Notes under the pieces: model-generated | Seen by the model: only the letters and a program-made list of their open reading frames with translations | The model's database searches: none | What the model was told of the DNA's origin: nothing | Shown here: positions 1 through 8,430 of the stretch, piece after piece | Layout: every line of letters begins with the position of its first letter | Position numbering within the stretch: position 1 is the first letter of the stretch | Translations under genes and position numbers: made by a program | Assembly (NCBI RefSeq): GCF_900444945.1 | Contig: NZ_UFRM01000001.1 | Span: forward strand, 692,501 to 756,500 | Source of the DNA: Actinobacillus lignieresii | GTDB lineage: Bacteria > Pseudomonadota > Gammaproteobacteria > Enterobacterales > Pasteurellaceae | Reading direction: 5' to 3' | DNA length: 64,000 bases

Positions 1-1
1 A

Positions 2-298
2 GATTGGATTGATACCGGTCTTCAATACCAAATGTTTCATACCTTAGCTTTATTGGCGTTAGGTTTGTTCCAGTTAGTAAATTCTGCACAAAATCCGCCC
101 GCTTGCAGAGCGAAAGCCTTAAACATTATCGGTGGTAGTTGGATATTAGGCATTTTGTTATTTAGCGGTAGCTTATATGCGTTAGCATTATTCGGACAAC
201 GATTATTTGTGTGGAGTACACCGCTTGGCGGCGTATTTTTTATGATCGGTTGGGCGGCATTAATTTTTGTGAGTTTACGTGCTAAAAAAACCGCCTAA
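2..298 (+). CDS. ygdD: YgdD-like DUF423 inner-membrane protein, 3' part only
   Basis: This is the C-terminal part of a small membrane protein of the DUF423 (YgdD) family, whose role is not established. The open frame runs in from the left edge; in-frame codons before the first ATG at 32 read WIDTGLQYQ, so the true start lies outside the window. What remains has the family's MFHTLALLALG segment and three hydrophobic stretches (about residues 10-30, 45-65 and 75-95 of the visible part), consistent with an integral membrane protein. In enterobacteria ygdD precedes rlmM (ygdE), as here. The stop codon lies inside a hairpin that looks like the terminator of the opposite-strand peptide gene. Confidence 0.8.
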   Translation, partial: DWIDTGLQYQMFHTLALLALGLFQLVNSAQNPPACRAKALNIIGGSWILGILLFSGSLYALALFGQRLFVWSTPLGGVFFMIGWAALIFVSLRAKKTA

Positions 299-315
299 TC
301 AGTTAGAATAGGCGG
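284..315 (-). terminator. Rho-independent terminator of the leftward peptide transcript
   Basis: On the minus strand the hairpin CCGCCTA...TAGGCGG (291-315) is followed by seven T residues (284-290). It overlaps the stop codon of the ygdD-like gene and would end the transcript that carries the 36-aa peptide. On the plus strand the following T run is weaker. Confidence 0.65.
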
Positions 316-333
316 AAAACATTGTTTTTGGTT

Positions 334-444
334 TTATGGTGTCAGGTATTGACTTGCCAACGCAATCAAGGCTAGAATGATTCCGACATCAATTTTGATT
401 GACAATTGCAATTTACCTTCGTTACAGGTTAATTTAAATTGCAT
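334..444 (-). CDS. 36-aa single-span membrane peptide, candidate type I toxin
   Basis: A 36-residue peptide begins MQFKLTCNEGKLQLSIKI and continues with a hydrophobic stretch (VGIILALIALASQYL) that could span the membrane once. The ATG has a good ribosome binding site (AGGA, 8 bases upstream). The gene has its own strong promoter (TTGATT, 16-base spacer, TATAAT at 570-597), a leader of about 120 bases with a hairpin, and a terminator at 284-315. I do not recognise the family. Size, hydrophobicity, long leader and a plausible antisense RNA resemble type I toxins, but this is inferred from layout only. It could also be an ordinary small membrane protein. Confidence 0.55.
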   Translation of the reverse strand: MQFKLTCNEGKLQLSIKIDVGIILALIALASQYLTP

Positions 445-456
445 TTTATAGTTCCT

Positions 457-517
457 GTCTAATGAGTTAATCAAAAGCAGGTCAAACACAAAATCCCTGT
501 TGCCGCAGGGATTTTTG
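457..517 (+). ncRNA. Candidate antisense RNA opposite the peptide leader
   Basis: On the plus strand, a hairpin AATCCCTG-TTGC-CGCAGGGATT followed by TTTTT (about 492-517) forms a good intrinsic terminator with no coding gene ahead of it. A -10-like TATAGT lies at 447-452, and a TTGACA at 399-404 gives a second, weaker promoter option. RNA made from here would be complementary to the leader of the 36-aa peptide mRNA, just upstream of its ribosome binding site. The 5' end is a guess and expression is unproven. Confidence 0.35.
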
Positions 518-569
518 CATTCTCCCTGCCACCTACTGTTTTCACATCACTGCAAAAACAATACCTGTT

Positions 570-597
570 ATTATATCCATATTGTATTTTTAATCAA
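570..597 (-). promoter_or_regulatory. Strong sigma70-type promoter of the 36-aa peptide gene
   Basis: Reading leftward, TTGATT (592-597) and a perfect TATAAT (570-575) are separated by 16 bases. This is one of the best promoter matches in the window and would start a transcript near 563, giving a leader of about 120 bases before the peptide ATG at 444. Confidence 0.6.
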
Positions 598-669
598 TTA
601 TTTGTTTTTCCTATCAAAATAGTACGCAAAACGCTATACTAATCGCATTTTTCATCCATTAGAAAACCT

Positions 670-1755
670 ATGAATAAACTAGCATTATATTGCCGAGCGG
701 GATTTGAAAAAGAAACCGCCGGTGAGATTACCGATAAAGCGGCACAACTTGGCGTGTTTGGCTTTGTGAATTTAAAAGAAAATAGCGGTTATATTATTTT
801 TGAATGTTATCAAGCAGGTGATGCTGATCGCTTAGCCAGAGAATTAAAATTCGAACAACTGATTTTTGCTCGTCAAATGATTGTAGTCGGCGATATGTTA
901 CAAGACTTGCCGGCAGAAGATCGTATTTCACCGATTGTAGCCCAATACCAAGCGTTAAATCCTCGCCACAGTTCGGATATTTTTGTTGAAACGCCGGATA
1001 CTAACGAAGCAAAAGAATTACTGACCTTTTGCCGTAAATTTACCGTACCGCTACGTAATAGTTTGAAAAAACAAGGTTGGCTAACCAAGTCTGAACGTGC
1101 AAAGGGTAGTATTGGTTTACATATTTTATTTGTGCGGCCGGGTTGTTGCTATGTCGGCTATGCCTATAACGATAATAAGTCGCCGTTTTTTATGGGGATT
1201 CCCCGTTTGAAATTCCCAGCGGAAGCCCCAAGTCGCTCGACCTTAAAATTAGAAGAAGCGATCCTCACTTTTATTCCGGAAGCGGAAGAGAAAAAACGTT
1301 TTACCGATGAAATGACTGGGGTGGATTTAGGTGCTTGCCCGGGCGGTTGGACTTATCAACTGGTTAAACGTGGCGTATTCGTGTATGCGGTGGATCATGG
1401 CAAAATGGCGGCAAGTCTGCACGAAACCGGACGTATTGAGCATTGTCCTGAAGACGGTTTTAAATTCCAACCGCCTAAACGTAAAACTATCGACTGGTTG
1501 GTGTGCGACATGGTGGAACAGCCGATGCGGATTAGTAAATTAATCGGTAAATGGTTAATTAACGGTTGGTGCCGTGAAACGATTTTTAACTTGAAATTGC
1601 CGATGAAAAAACGTTATCAAGAAGTGCAACTATGTTTAGCGTATCTTGAAGAAGAACTCGAAAAACAAGGCTTTTGGTTTAAGATTCAGGCAAAACATCT
1701 CTATCACGATAGAGAAGAAATTACCGTACATATTGCGGTCATGGGGAAACGATAA
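670..1755 (+). CDS. rlmM: 23S rRNA 2'-O-ribose methyltransferase RlmM
   Basis: RlmM methylates the 2'-OH of C2498 (E. coli numbering) in 23S rRNA, using S-adenosylmethionine, in the cytoplasm. The 361-aa length matches the family (about 360). The N-terminal part is the THUMP-like RNA-binding region. The C-terminal Rossmann methyltransferase domain contains the SAM-binding motif [13 protein letters not shown] near residue 220 and the lysine-rich [10 protein letters not shown] segment near residue 310. Its position just after the ygdD homologue is the conserved order. The ribosome binding site is weak. The AT-rich DUF4747 cassette starts 24 bases after its stop, so that cassette may be read from the rlmM transcript. 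Confidence 0.95.
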   Translation: MNKLALYCRAGFEKETAGEITDKAAQLGVFGFVNLKENSGYIIFECYQAGDADRLARELKFEQLIFARQMIVVGDMLQDLPAEDRISPIVAQYQALNPRHSSDIFVETPDTNEAKELLTFCRKFTVPLRNSLKKQGWLTKSERAKGSIGLHILFVRPGCCYVGYAYNDNKSPFFMGIPRLKFPAEAPSRSTLKLEEAILTFIPEAEEKKRFTDEMTGVDLGACPGGWTYQLVKRGVFVYAVDHGKMAASLHETGRIEHCPEDGFKFQPPKRKTIDWLVCDMVEQPMRISKLIGKWLINGWCRETIFNLKLPMKKRYQEVQLCLAYLEEELEKQGFWFKIQAKHLYHDREEITVHIAVMGKR

Positions 1756-1779
1756 GATTAATATATTAGGATTTATAAA

Positions 1780-2697
1780 ATGGCTAGAGAAATCAATTAT
1801 CAATTAGGTGTATTGAATGTTGCAATGCACAATCATGAAAATGCAGAACTCTCATATGAGAAATTATTTGCATTAATTTTGGATTTAAAATTATCAATAG
1901 AATTAGATGAAACTCACAAAGTTAGTATTGGAGTAATAAATTTACATAAAAAGTTTGAAGGAAAACTATACTTTTCAGGTATGTTTTACAAATATGCAGC
2001 GATAGATCCAAATCGCGACTGCTTGAATACTGAAAGTAATGATTTTGCCTCAGATGAGGATAAAGCATCGATATCTATTCCTGAAAATTTAAAGCCTCAT
2101 TTTACAAAGATCCCATTCGTATTTATTCCGAAAGGGCATAGATTGTATGTACAATCAAAGCATCTAAATACCAATTTTAGCATTAGAAGTGCTGAAAAAA
2201 TTATGAAAAAACTGTTAAGCCATGAAAAAATTGTAGAATCATTGGGAGTTGTGGAAGTAACTATAGAACCTAGTTTAAGTGTAGTTGATGAATTAATAAA
2301 TAATAGTAATTTAACTAAAATATGGTTAGAAATAATACGACCTAATCCAGATGATTTAGATGATGAAGAGAATAAAGTTCTTGAATTAATGGATAAGCGT
2401 AATCTTAAAAAAATGAATAAAGAGTATATATCGAATAAAAATGAGAAAATAGTTCTAGATGATACTCTTAAAACAGAGATCCAAATATCTTCATCTAATG
2501 GTAAGGTAAAAGCTGAAGAAATAAATTATGATGGTACTAAAAAAACTATTTCTACATCAGAAAGTCCGTTAGTTGAAAGTGGAGTATATCTTTTAGAAAA
2601 GAATACTGATAAGTCTAGAGATGAAATATTTATTCGATCTTTTTTAACAAGAGTATTTGAGATACATAAACGATTTATTAAAAGCTGGAGTAAATGA
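1780..2697 (+). CDS. DUF4747 family protein
   Basis: This 305-aa soluble protein resembles the DUF4747 family: the N-terminal INYQLGVLNV strand, IPENLKPHF near residue 102, the IRPNPDDLDDEEN block near residue 190 and the SESPLVES segment near residue 268 are as I recall them for that family. The biochemical function is unknown; members are often found in accessory and defence-like contexts. The gene is markedly richer in A and T than rlmM and dapB on either side and has no uptake-sequence core. Its ATG (preceded by AGGA) lies 24 bases after rlmM. The last codons overlap the start of the next gene by four bases (ATGA), which indicates translational coupling of a two-protein unit. Confidence 0.7.
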   Translation: MAREINYQLGVLNVAMHNHENAELSYEKLFALILDLKLSIELDETHKVSIGVINLHKKFEGKLYFSGMFYKYAAIDPNRDCLNTESNDFASDEDKASISIPENLKPHFTKIPFVFIPKGHRLYVQSKHLNTNFSIRSAEKIMKKLLSHEKIVESLGVVEVTIEPSLSVVDELINNSNLTKIWLEIIRPNPDDLDDEENKVLELMDKRNLKKMNKEYISNKNEKIVLDDTLKTEIQISSSNGKVKAEEINYDGTKKTISTSESPLVESGVYLLEKNTDKSRDEIFIRSFLTRVFEIHKRFIKSWSK

Positions 2698-3272
2698 TGA
2701 AGCCCTTGAAAGATAGCTATATAGGAGTCTTTAAGATCTTCCGATATTACTGGAAATCTTACGGAGGAGTATCTGCCCTTGTATTATCTCCTTATTTACA
2801 TTTAGCTATTTTGCTTCTACCTTTATCGTATTATCAATGGACTCATAGAGATTGGTGGGATCTTAGCCTCGCTATTCTTCCTAATTTATTAGGCTTTTCT
2901 TTAGGCGGATTTGCTATTTTTTTAGGATTAGGAGATGAAGTTTTTCGTTCAATATTAGCAACAAAAGATACAAACTCTAAAAGCTCTACATATGTGGTCG
3001 TATCCGCAACATTTGTCCATTTTATTATTGTGCAAGCACTAGCCATTATGTTTGCTCTAATAGCTAAATCTTTAGCATTTTATCCATTTTGGATGACGCA
3101 AGAAATATTTTGCTATTTCAAGTATATTACTCCAATCTTTTGGGGAGTAGGCTATTTACTGTTATTGTATTCTATTACATCTATGATAGCTGTAGTTATG
3201 GCTATTTTTCGTTGTTCTAAATGGTATGAAACTTTCATTGAGAAAGATAACAATCAACAAAATGATCTATAG
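2694..3272 (+). CDS. Four-span membrane protein coupled to the DUF4747 gene
   Basis: A 192-aa membrane protein of unrecognised family. Hydrophobic segments lie at about residues 27-48 (VSALVLSPYLHLAILLLPL), 55-80, 100-128 and 142-170, so four spans are likely; the C-terminal tail is polar (KDNNQQNDL). The start overlaps the DUF4747 stop by four bases, so the pair is expressed together. A cytosolic partner plus a small multi-span protein resembles sensor/effector pairs of abortive-infection modules, but no sequence motif proves this. It has the same AT-rich composition as its partner, and dapB begins about 60 bases downstream. Confidence 0.6.
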   Translation: MMKPLKDSYIGVFKIFRYYWKSYGGVSALVLSPYLHLAILLLPLSYYQWTHRDWWDLSLAILPNLLGFSLGGFAIFLGLGDEVFRSILATKDTNSKSSTYVVVSATFVHFIIVQALAIMFALIAKSLAFYPFWMTQEIFCYFKYITPIFWGVGYLLLLYSITSMIAVVMAIFRCSKWYETFIEKDNNQQNDL

Positions 3273-3321
3273 TTTTCAGGAAAAATGATAGAATCAAGTT
3301 ATTACTAAACAATAGAATTAA

Positions 3322-4140
<819 letters not shown>

Positions 4141-4161
4141 CTAATTGAAATATTAGAAAGG

Positions 4162-4228
4162 TTACACCTAGCGTGTCCCTATTGGTAAAATTGCAAGAAT
4201 TGTGTGTAGGGGCGCATTGAGTGTGTCC
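4162..4228. repeat. Degenerate palindromic intergenic repeat
   Basis: The dapB-metB gap holds an imperfect inverted repeat: CACCTAGCGTGTCCCT on the left and AGGGGCGCATTGAGTGTG on the right. The right half (4205-4228, beginning TGTAGGGG and ending GTGTCC) resembles the complement of 14147-14170 upstream of epmB, so the two look like diverged copies of one small dispersed element. Confidence 0.4.
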
Positions 4229-4253
4229 AAAATAAACTCAAAAAGGAATGAAA

Positions 4254-5390
4254 ATGACCAAATACAGTAACATTGAAACCACATTAGTACAGTTAGGCAA
4301 CCGCACCGACCCTAGAACGGGAGCGGTAGCCACACCGATTATTTTATCGACCGCTTACGGCCGTGACGGCTTAGGCGAATCTACCGGTTGGGATTATACT
4401 CGTACCAAAAACCCGACTCGTGCCGTGTTAGAACAAGGTATTGCTGATTTAGAGGGGGGGGATGCCGGTTTTGCAATGGCATCGGGTATGGCGGCAATTC
4501 AGTTAGTGATGTCGCTTTTCAAAGCGCCGGACGAATGGATTATTTCAAGTGATGTTTACGGCGGTTCTTACCGTTTATTCGATTTCAGCCATAAACACCA
4601 CAATACGGTAAAACCTGTTTATGTAAATACTGCAGATTTAGCGGCGATTGAAGCGGCAATCACGCCGAACACTAAAGCGATTTTTGTCGAAACACCGTCA
4701 AACCCGTTAATGGAAGAGTGTGATGTGGGTGCTATTTCCAAAATTGCGAAAAAACATAACTTAATGTTGATTGTCGATAATACTTTCTTAACCCCGATTT
4801 TATTCCGTCCGATTGAACATGGTGCGGATATTGTGATTCACAGTGCGACGAAATACCTTTCCGGTCATAACGATGTGTTAGCCGGTTTAATCGTTGCGAA
4901 AGATTCGGAAGCAACCAAAAACGAAGCGGGTCAAAATCTTTCGGAACGCTTATTTTACTTCCAAAACTGCGCCGGCGCTGTGCTTTCGCCGTTTGATTCT
5001 TACCTTGCGGTGCGTGGCTTAAAAACCCTTGCATTACGTATGGAACGTCATCAATCGAATGCAACCGAATTAGCGAAGTTCTTAAGCGAACAACCTGAGA
5101 TTGACAGCGTACTTTATTCGGGCAAGAGCGGTATGCTTTCATTCCGTTTACAAAAAGAAGAGTGGGTACCGAAATTCTTAAAAGCGATCAATTTAATTAC
5201 CTTTGCGGAAAGTTTAGGCGGTACGGAAAGTTTTATCACTTATCCTTCCACCCAAACGCATATGGATATTCCGGAAGCGGAGCGTATTGCACGCGGTATT
5301 ACCAATAACTTGTTGCGTTTCTCGGTCGGTATTGAACACGTTGAAGACTTAAAAGCGGATTTACGTCAAGCATTCCAACAATTAAAATAA
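4254..5390 (+). CDS. metB: Cystathionine gamma-synthase (PLP enzyme of methionine synthesis)
   Basis: A Cys/Met-metabolism PLP enzyme (fold type I) that joins an activated homoserine to cysteine, giving cystathionine. The PLP lysine lies in the motif HSATKYLSGHNDVLAG near residue 200; the cofactor-contact segments YTRTKNPTR near residue 45 and IVDNTFLTP near residue 171 are present. The sequence closely resembles the gene called metB in Haemophilus influenzae. An upstream in-frame ATG at 4248 directly abuts the AAGGA site, so the ATG at 4254, six bases downstream of that site, is the better start. A beta-lyase or O-acetylhomoserine sulfhydrylase activity cannot be excluded by sequence alone. 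Confidence 0.85.
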   Translation: MTKYSNIETTLVQLGNRTDPRTGAVATPIILSTAYGRDGLGESTGWDYTRTKNPTRAVLEQGIADLEGGDAGFAMASGMAAIQLVMSLFKAPDEWIISSDVYGGSYRLFDFSHKHHNTVKPVYVNTADLAAIEAAITPNTKAIFVETPSNPLMEECDVGAISKIAKKHNLMLIVDNTFLTPILFRPIEHGADIVIHSATKYLSGHNDVLAGLIVAKDSEATKNEAGQNLSERLFYFQNCAGAVLSPFDSYLAVRGLKTLALRMERHQSNATELAKFLSEQPEIDSVLYSGKSGMLSFRLQKEEWVPKFLKAINLITFAESLGGTESFITYPSTQTHMDIPEAERIARGITNNLLRFSVGIEHVEDLKADLRQAFQQLK

Positions 5391-5397
5391 ACGGATT

Positions 5398-5421
5398 GGC
5401 ATAACATTTCGGTGTTATGCC
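5398..5421 (+). terminator. metB terminator hairpin
   Basis: The stem GGCATAACA...TGTTATGCC sits eight bases after the metB stop and is followed by a T-rich stretch, consistent with intrinsic termination. Confidence 0.6.
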
Positions 5422-5493
5422 AAATTTGTTTTGATTTTACTATTGATTGTTATTATCATCTGTTTCCATTTTTCTTAAAAGAGCTTAAACATT

Positions 5494-6033
5494 ATGAAAA
5501 AACACCATGTTGAAACCCTTATTTCTCGTGAAGAAGTTCAATCTCGCATTATCGAACTCGCGAAAGAAATTAATCATTATTATGAACACGCACGCTGTGA
5601 AAATCTGGTGGTCGTGGGGCTATTACGTGGTTCTTTTATGTTTATGGCGGATTTGGTGCGTTTGATTAATGTGCCGGTTGAAGTGGATTTTATGACCGCT
5701 TCCAGCTATGGTTCCGGTACGGAGTCGAGCCGTGATGTGAAGATCTTAAAAGATCTTGACGGTGAAATTCACGGTAAAGACGTGTTAATCGTCGAAGATA
5801 TTATTGATACCGGTTTTACTTTGAGTAAAGTGCGTGATATTTTGAATTTACGCGAGCCTCGTTCGGTAGCGATTTGTACCTTACTGGATAAACCTTCTCG
5901 TCGTGAAGTGGAAGTGCCGGTCGAATGGGTCGGTTTTGCGATTCCGGATGAATTTGTCGTAGGTTACGGTATCGACTATGCACAGAAATATCGTAATCTT
6001 GATTTTATCGGTAAGGTTGTAATGGACGCATAG
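5494..6033 (+). CDS. hpt: Hypoxanthine phosphoribosyltransferase
   Basis: Hpt converts hypoxanthine (and less well guanine) with PRPP to IMP or GMP in cytoplasmic purine salvage. The 179-aa length matches E. coli Hpt (178). The PRPP-binding loop is [14 protein letters not shown] near residue 97, the flexible-loop segment MTASSYGSG is near residue 67, and the base-recognition region [15 protein letters not shown] is near residue 150. It forms its own unit between two terminators. The window also carries the de novo genes purE and purK. Confidence 0.95.
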   Translation: MKKHHVETLISREEVQSRIIELAKEINHYYEHARCENLVVVGLLRGSFMFMADLVRLINVPVEVDFMTASSYGSGTESSRDVKILKDLDGEIHGKDVLIVEDIIDTGFTLSKVRDILNLREPRSVAICTLLDKPSRREVEVPVEWVGFAIPDEFVVGYGIDYAQKYRNLDFIGKVVMDA

Positions 6034-6056
6034 TTGCAATCTTTTACTAAGATTTG

Positions 6057-6096
6057 ACCGCTTGTAAGGCTTAAGTGAACTTCAAGCGGTTTTCTT
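6057..6096 (+). terminator. hpt terminator built from paired uptake-sequence cores
   Basis: ACCGCTTG and CAAGCGGT form the stem, followed by TTTTCTTTT. The left arm is part of a complete GACCGCTTGT uptake core, so the terminator is made from inverted uptake motifs, a common arrangement in Pasteurellaceae. Confidence 0.7.
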
Positions 6097-6141
6097 TTAC
6101 TAAAATTTTACGCATTATCACATAGAATAGTAGGGAATATT

Positions 6142-8250
6142 ATGATTTGGAAAAAAACGTTATTGACGCTACTTGTCTTAAGTTCTTCAGTATGGGCGGC
6201 AGAGAAAAAATCTCATGCGCAAAAGACATTTAGCGAAAGCGAGGTAACCGCATTAAAAGCGGAATGGCTTGCCGAACAGAAAACGCAATGGTTACAACAA
6301 GCGGGACAAAGAGAGAAACAACGGGAAGCCTTTTTAATTGCCGATAATTTGCTTAAAACGGCGATCTCAAGCAAACAATTTTCGGCGGAAACGCAGCGAT
6401 TGGTAAATGCCCTTATTCGTTCATTAGATACGTATCCGCTTAAACGTGATATTGATTGGGCGGTATTAAAAGCCAAAATTGAGAGTAAACAAGTTACGGC
6501 GGACGATATTCGCGCATTTTCGGCATTATATCCGAATTCACCTTATCAAAAGCAATTCGAGCAATTGCCTTTTGCGCAATTATATGAGCAGCAAAAATGG
6601 GCTGACTTATTAAAATACAGCGAAAAAGTTACGCCGGTCGGAATGGATAATCAGTGTAGGGTATTGACATCGCAATTCCAACTATTATCGGAAAAGTTGC
6701 AATCGGAATCGCCGCAAGCGCAAACGGAAAGTAATAGGTTTCTTATTGCCGATTTATTGGCGCAGTTTGAAAAATTATGGCTAAAGACGACCGCTTTGCC
6801 GTCTGAATGCACGGAATTGGAAAGTTATTGGAAAGCGAAGTCAGGTATTACTGCGGAGAAAATTCGTTTAAAAGCGGTGCATTTATTTGATAAAAATGCA
6901 AAATCCGAATTGAGTAATCTGTTGCCGATAGCAGAGAATCAAACGCCGGAACTTAAAAATTGGCTGGTTACGGTGGAGCAATTAGCTAAACAACCGACAA
7001 CATTGCCCGCTTTTATCGAACAAGCCACGGCGGATGAACAGAGCCGTATGATTGCCAATAAGGCGTTTCCGCAGTTTATGAGAACAATCGCCGAGAATAC
7101 GGGAAATCCGGATTTTGCTCCTTATCAAACGTGGGCGGATAAATTGGGCTTATCCGCTGAGGAACAAAAGGCTTGGAAAGTGACTTTCTTAAATCGTTTG
7201 TTTGATAATGAGAACGGCAATTTCCAAATATGGCGAGATCAGCAGATCCAACAATTACAAGCGGATAATCTGACCGAACGTCGGATTCGTTTAGCCATTT
7301 TGCAGCAAGCGCCGTTAGCCGACTGGTTATCATTGTTATCGAATGAGGCTAAGAGTAAGCCGGAATGGCGTTATTGGGCGGCAAAAAACGAAAAAGAAGC
7401 GAAAAAACGAGAAGCATCGCTTATCGCTCTGTCTAAAGAGCGCGGTTTTTATCCGATGTTAGCTGCACAGTTACTCGGAAAACAGTATGTGCCGACGCAA
7501 GGATTATTGTTGAAATCGGATGTACAAAGCCGTTTACAGCCGCAATTTGATCGCATTAAAGAATTACGTGATTTACAGCGTTTTGCACAAGCTAAAACGG
7601 CTTGGATTGAATTACTGGATGAACTTTCCGTCGATGATAAATTAGCGGTTACCGATTATGCCAAACAACAAAATTGGTATGATTTGGCGGTGGAAGGTAC
7701 GATTCAGGCAAAAGCATTCGATTATTTATCGCTGCGTTTGCCGAATGCCTATTCCGATTGGTTTGAACTGAATTTGGAAGGTAAGCCGATAAGCAAAACC
7801 TTTGCGATGGCGATTGCCCGTCAAGAAAGTGCATGGAACTTCCAAGTCAGATCGCACGCTAATGCCTTGGGATTAATGCAAATGCTACCGAGTACCGCAC
7901 AAAAAACGGCGCAAGATAATCAACTGCCTTATCGTAATGAACAGGATTTATTACAGCCGTTTAACAATATTATGTTGGGTACGACACATCTTGCGGAGCT
8001 TAATGCAAAATATCCGAATAATCGTTTTCTGATTGCCGCCGCTTATAACGCCGGAGCAAGCAGGGTGGAGCGTTGGCTTGTCAGAGCAAACGGAAAACTT
8101 GCTTTAGACGAATTTGTCGCTTCTATTCCGTTTTATGAAACGCGCGGTTATGTACAAAATGTCGTCGCTTATGATTATTATCAACAGCTGCTACAAAAAG
8201 TAGAGAAGCCGATAATGTTTTATAAAGACGAATGGCAGAGAAAATACTAA
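6142..8250 (+). CDS. slt: Soluble lytic murein transglycosylase Slt
   Basis: Slt is a periplasmic enzyme that cleaves the MurNAc-GlcNAc bond of peptidoglycan, forming 1,6-anhydro-muropeptides. The 702-aa protein starts with a Sec signal peptide (MIWKKTLLTLLVLSSSVWA, cleaved after residue 19). A long superhelical alpha-helical U/L region follows, and the C-terminal catalytic domain (from about residue 550) shows the family's three blocks: ARQESAW with the catalytic glutamate at residue 562, GLMQMLPSTA, and AAYNAGASRV. The length is slightly above that of E. coli Slt70. It is a single-gene unit ending at a terminator. Confidence 0.94.
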   Translation: MIWKKTLLTLLVLSSSVWAAEKKSHAQKTFSESEVTALKAEWLAEQKTQWLQQAGQREKQREAFLIADNLLKTAISSKQFSAETQRLVNALIRSLDTYPLKRDIDWAVLKAKIESKQVTADDIRAFSALYPNSPYQKQFEQLPFAQLYEQQKWADLLKYSEKVTPVGMDNQCRVLTSQFQLLSEKLQSESPQAQTESNRFLIADLLAQFEKLWLKTTALPSECTELESYWKAKSGITAEKIRLKAVHLFDKNAKSELSNLLPIAENQTPELKNWLVTVEQLAKQPTTLPAFIEQATADEQSRMIANKAFPQFMRTIAENTGNPDFAPYQTWADKLGLSAEEQKAWKVTFLNRLFDNENGNFQIWRDQQIQQLQADNLTERRIRLAILQQAPLADWLSLLSNEAKSKPEWRYWAAKNEKEAKKREASLIALSKERGFYPMLAAQLLGKQYVPTQGLLLKSDVQSRLQPQFDRIKELRDLQRFAQAKTAWIELLDELSVDDKLAVTDYAKQQNWYDLAVEGTIQAKAFDYLSLRLPNAYSDWFELNLEGKPISKTFAMAIARQESAWNFQVRSHANALGLMQMLPSTAQKTAQDNQLPYRNEQDLLQPFNNIMLGTTHLAELNAKYPNNRFLIAAAYNAGASRVERWLVRANGKLALDEFVASIPFYETRGYVQNVVAYDYYQQLLQKVEKPIMFYKDEWQRKY

Positions 8251-8256
8251 GTTTGA

Positions 8257-8287
8257 AAAGCAAGTGGATTAACCTACTTGCTTTTTT
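8257..8287 (+). terminator. slt terminator
   Basis: The stem AAAAGCAAGT...ACTTGCTTTT ends in a run of seven T residues just after the slt stop. Confidence 0.8.
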
Positions 8288-8430
8288 TAGCGATAGATAA
8301 AAAGTGGTTATCACGAATATACGAAAATAGTGATGAAGCGTATAATACAAGCGGTTAAATTCTTCAGCGATTTTACAAAATAATTCAAAAATTCAACCGC
8401 TTATCTTATCCCTATCTTATGAGGTTTATA

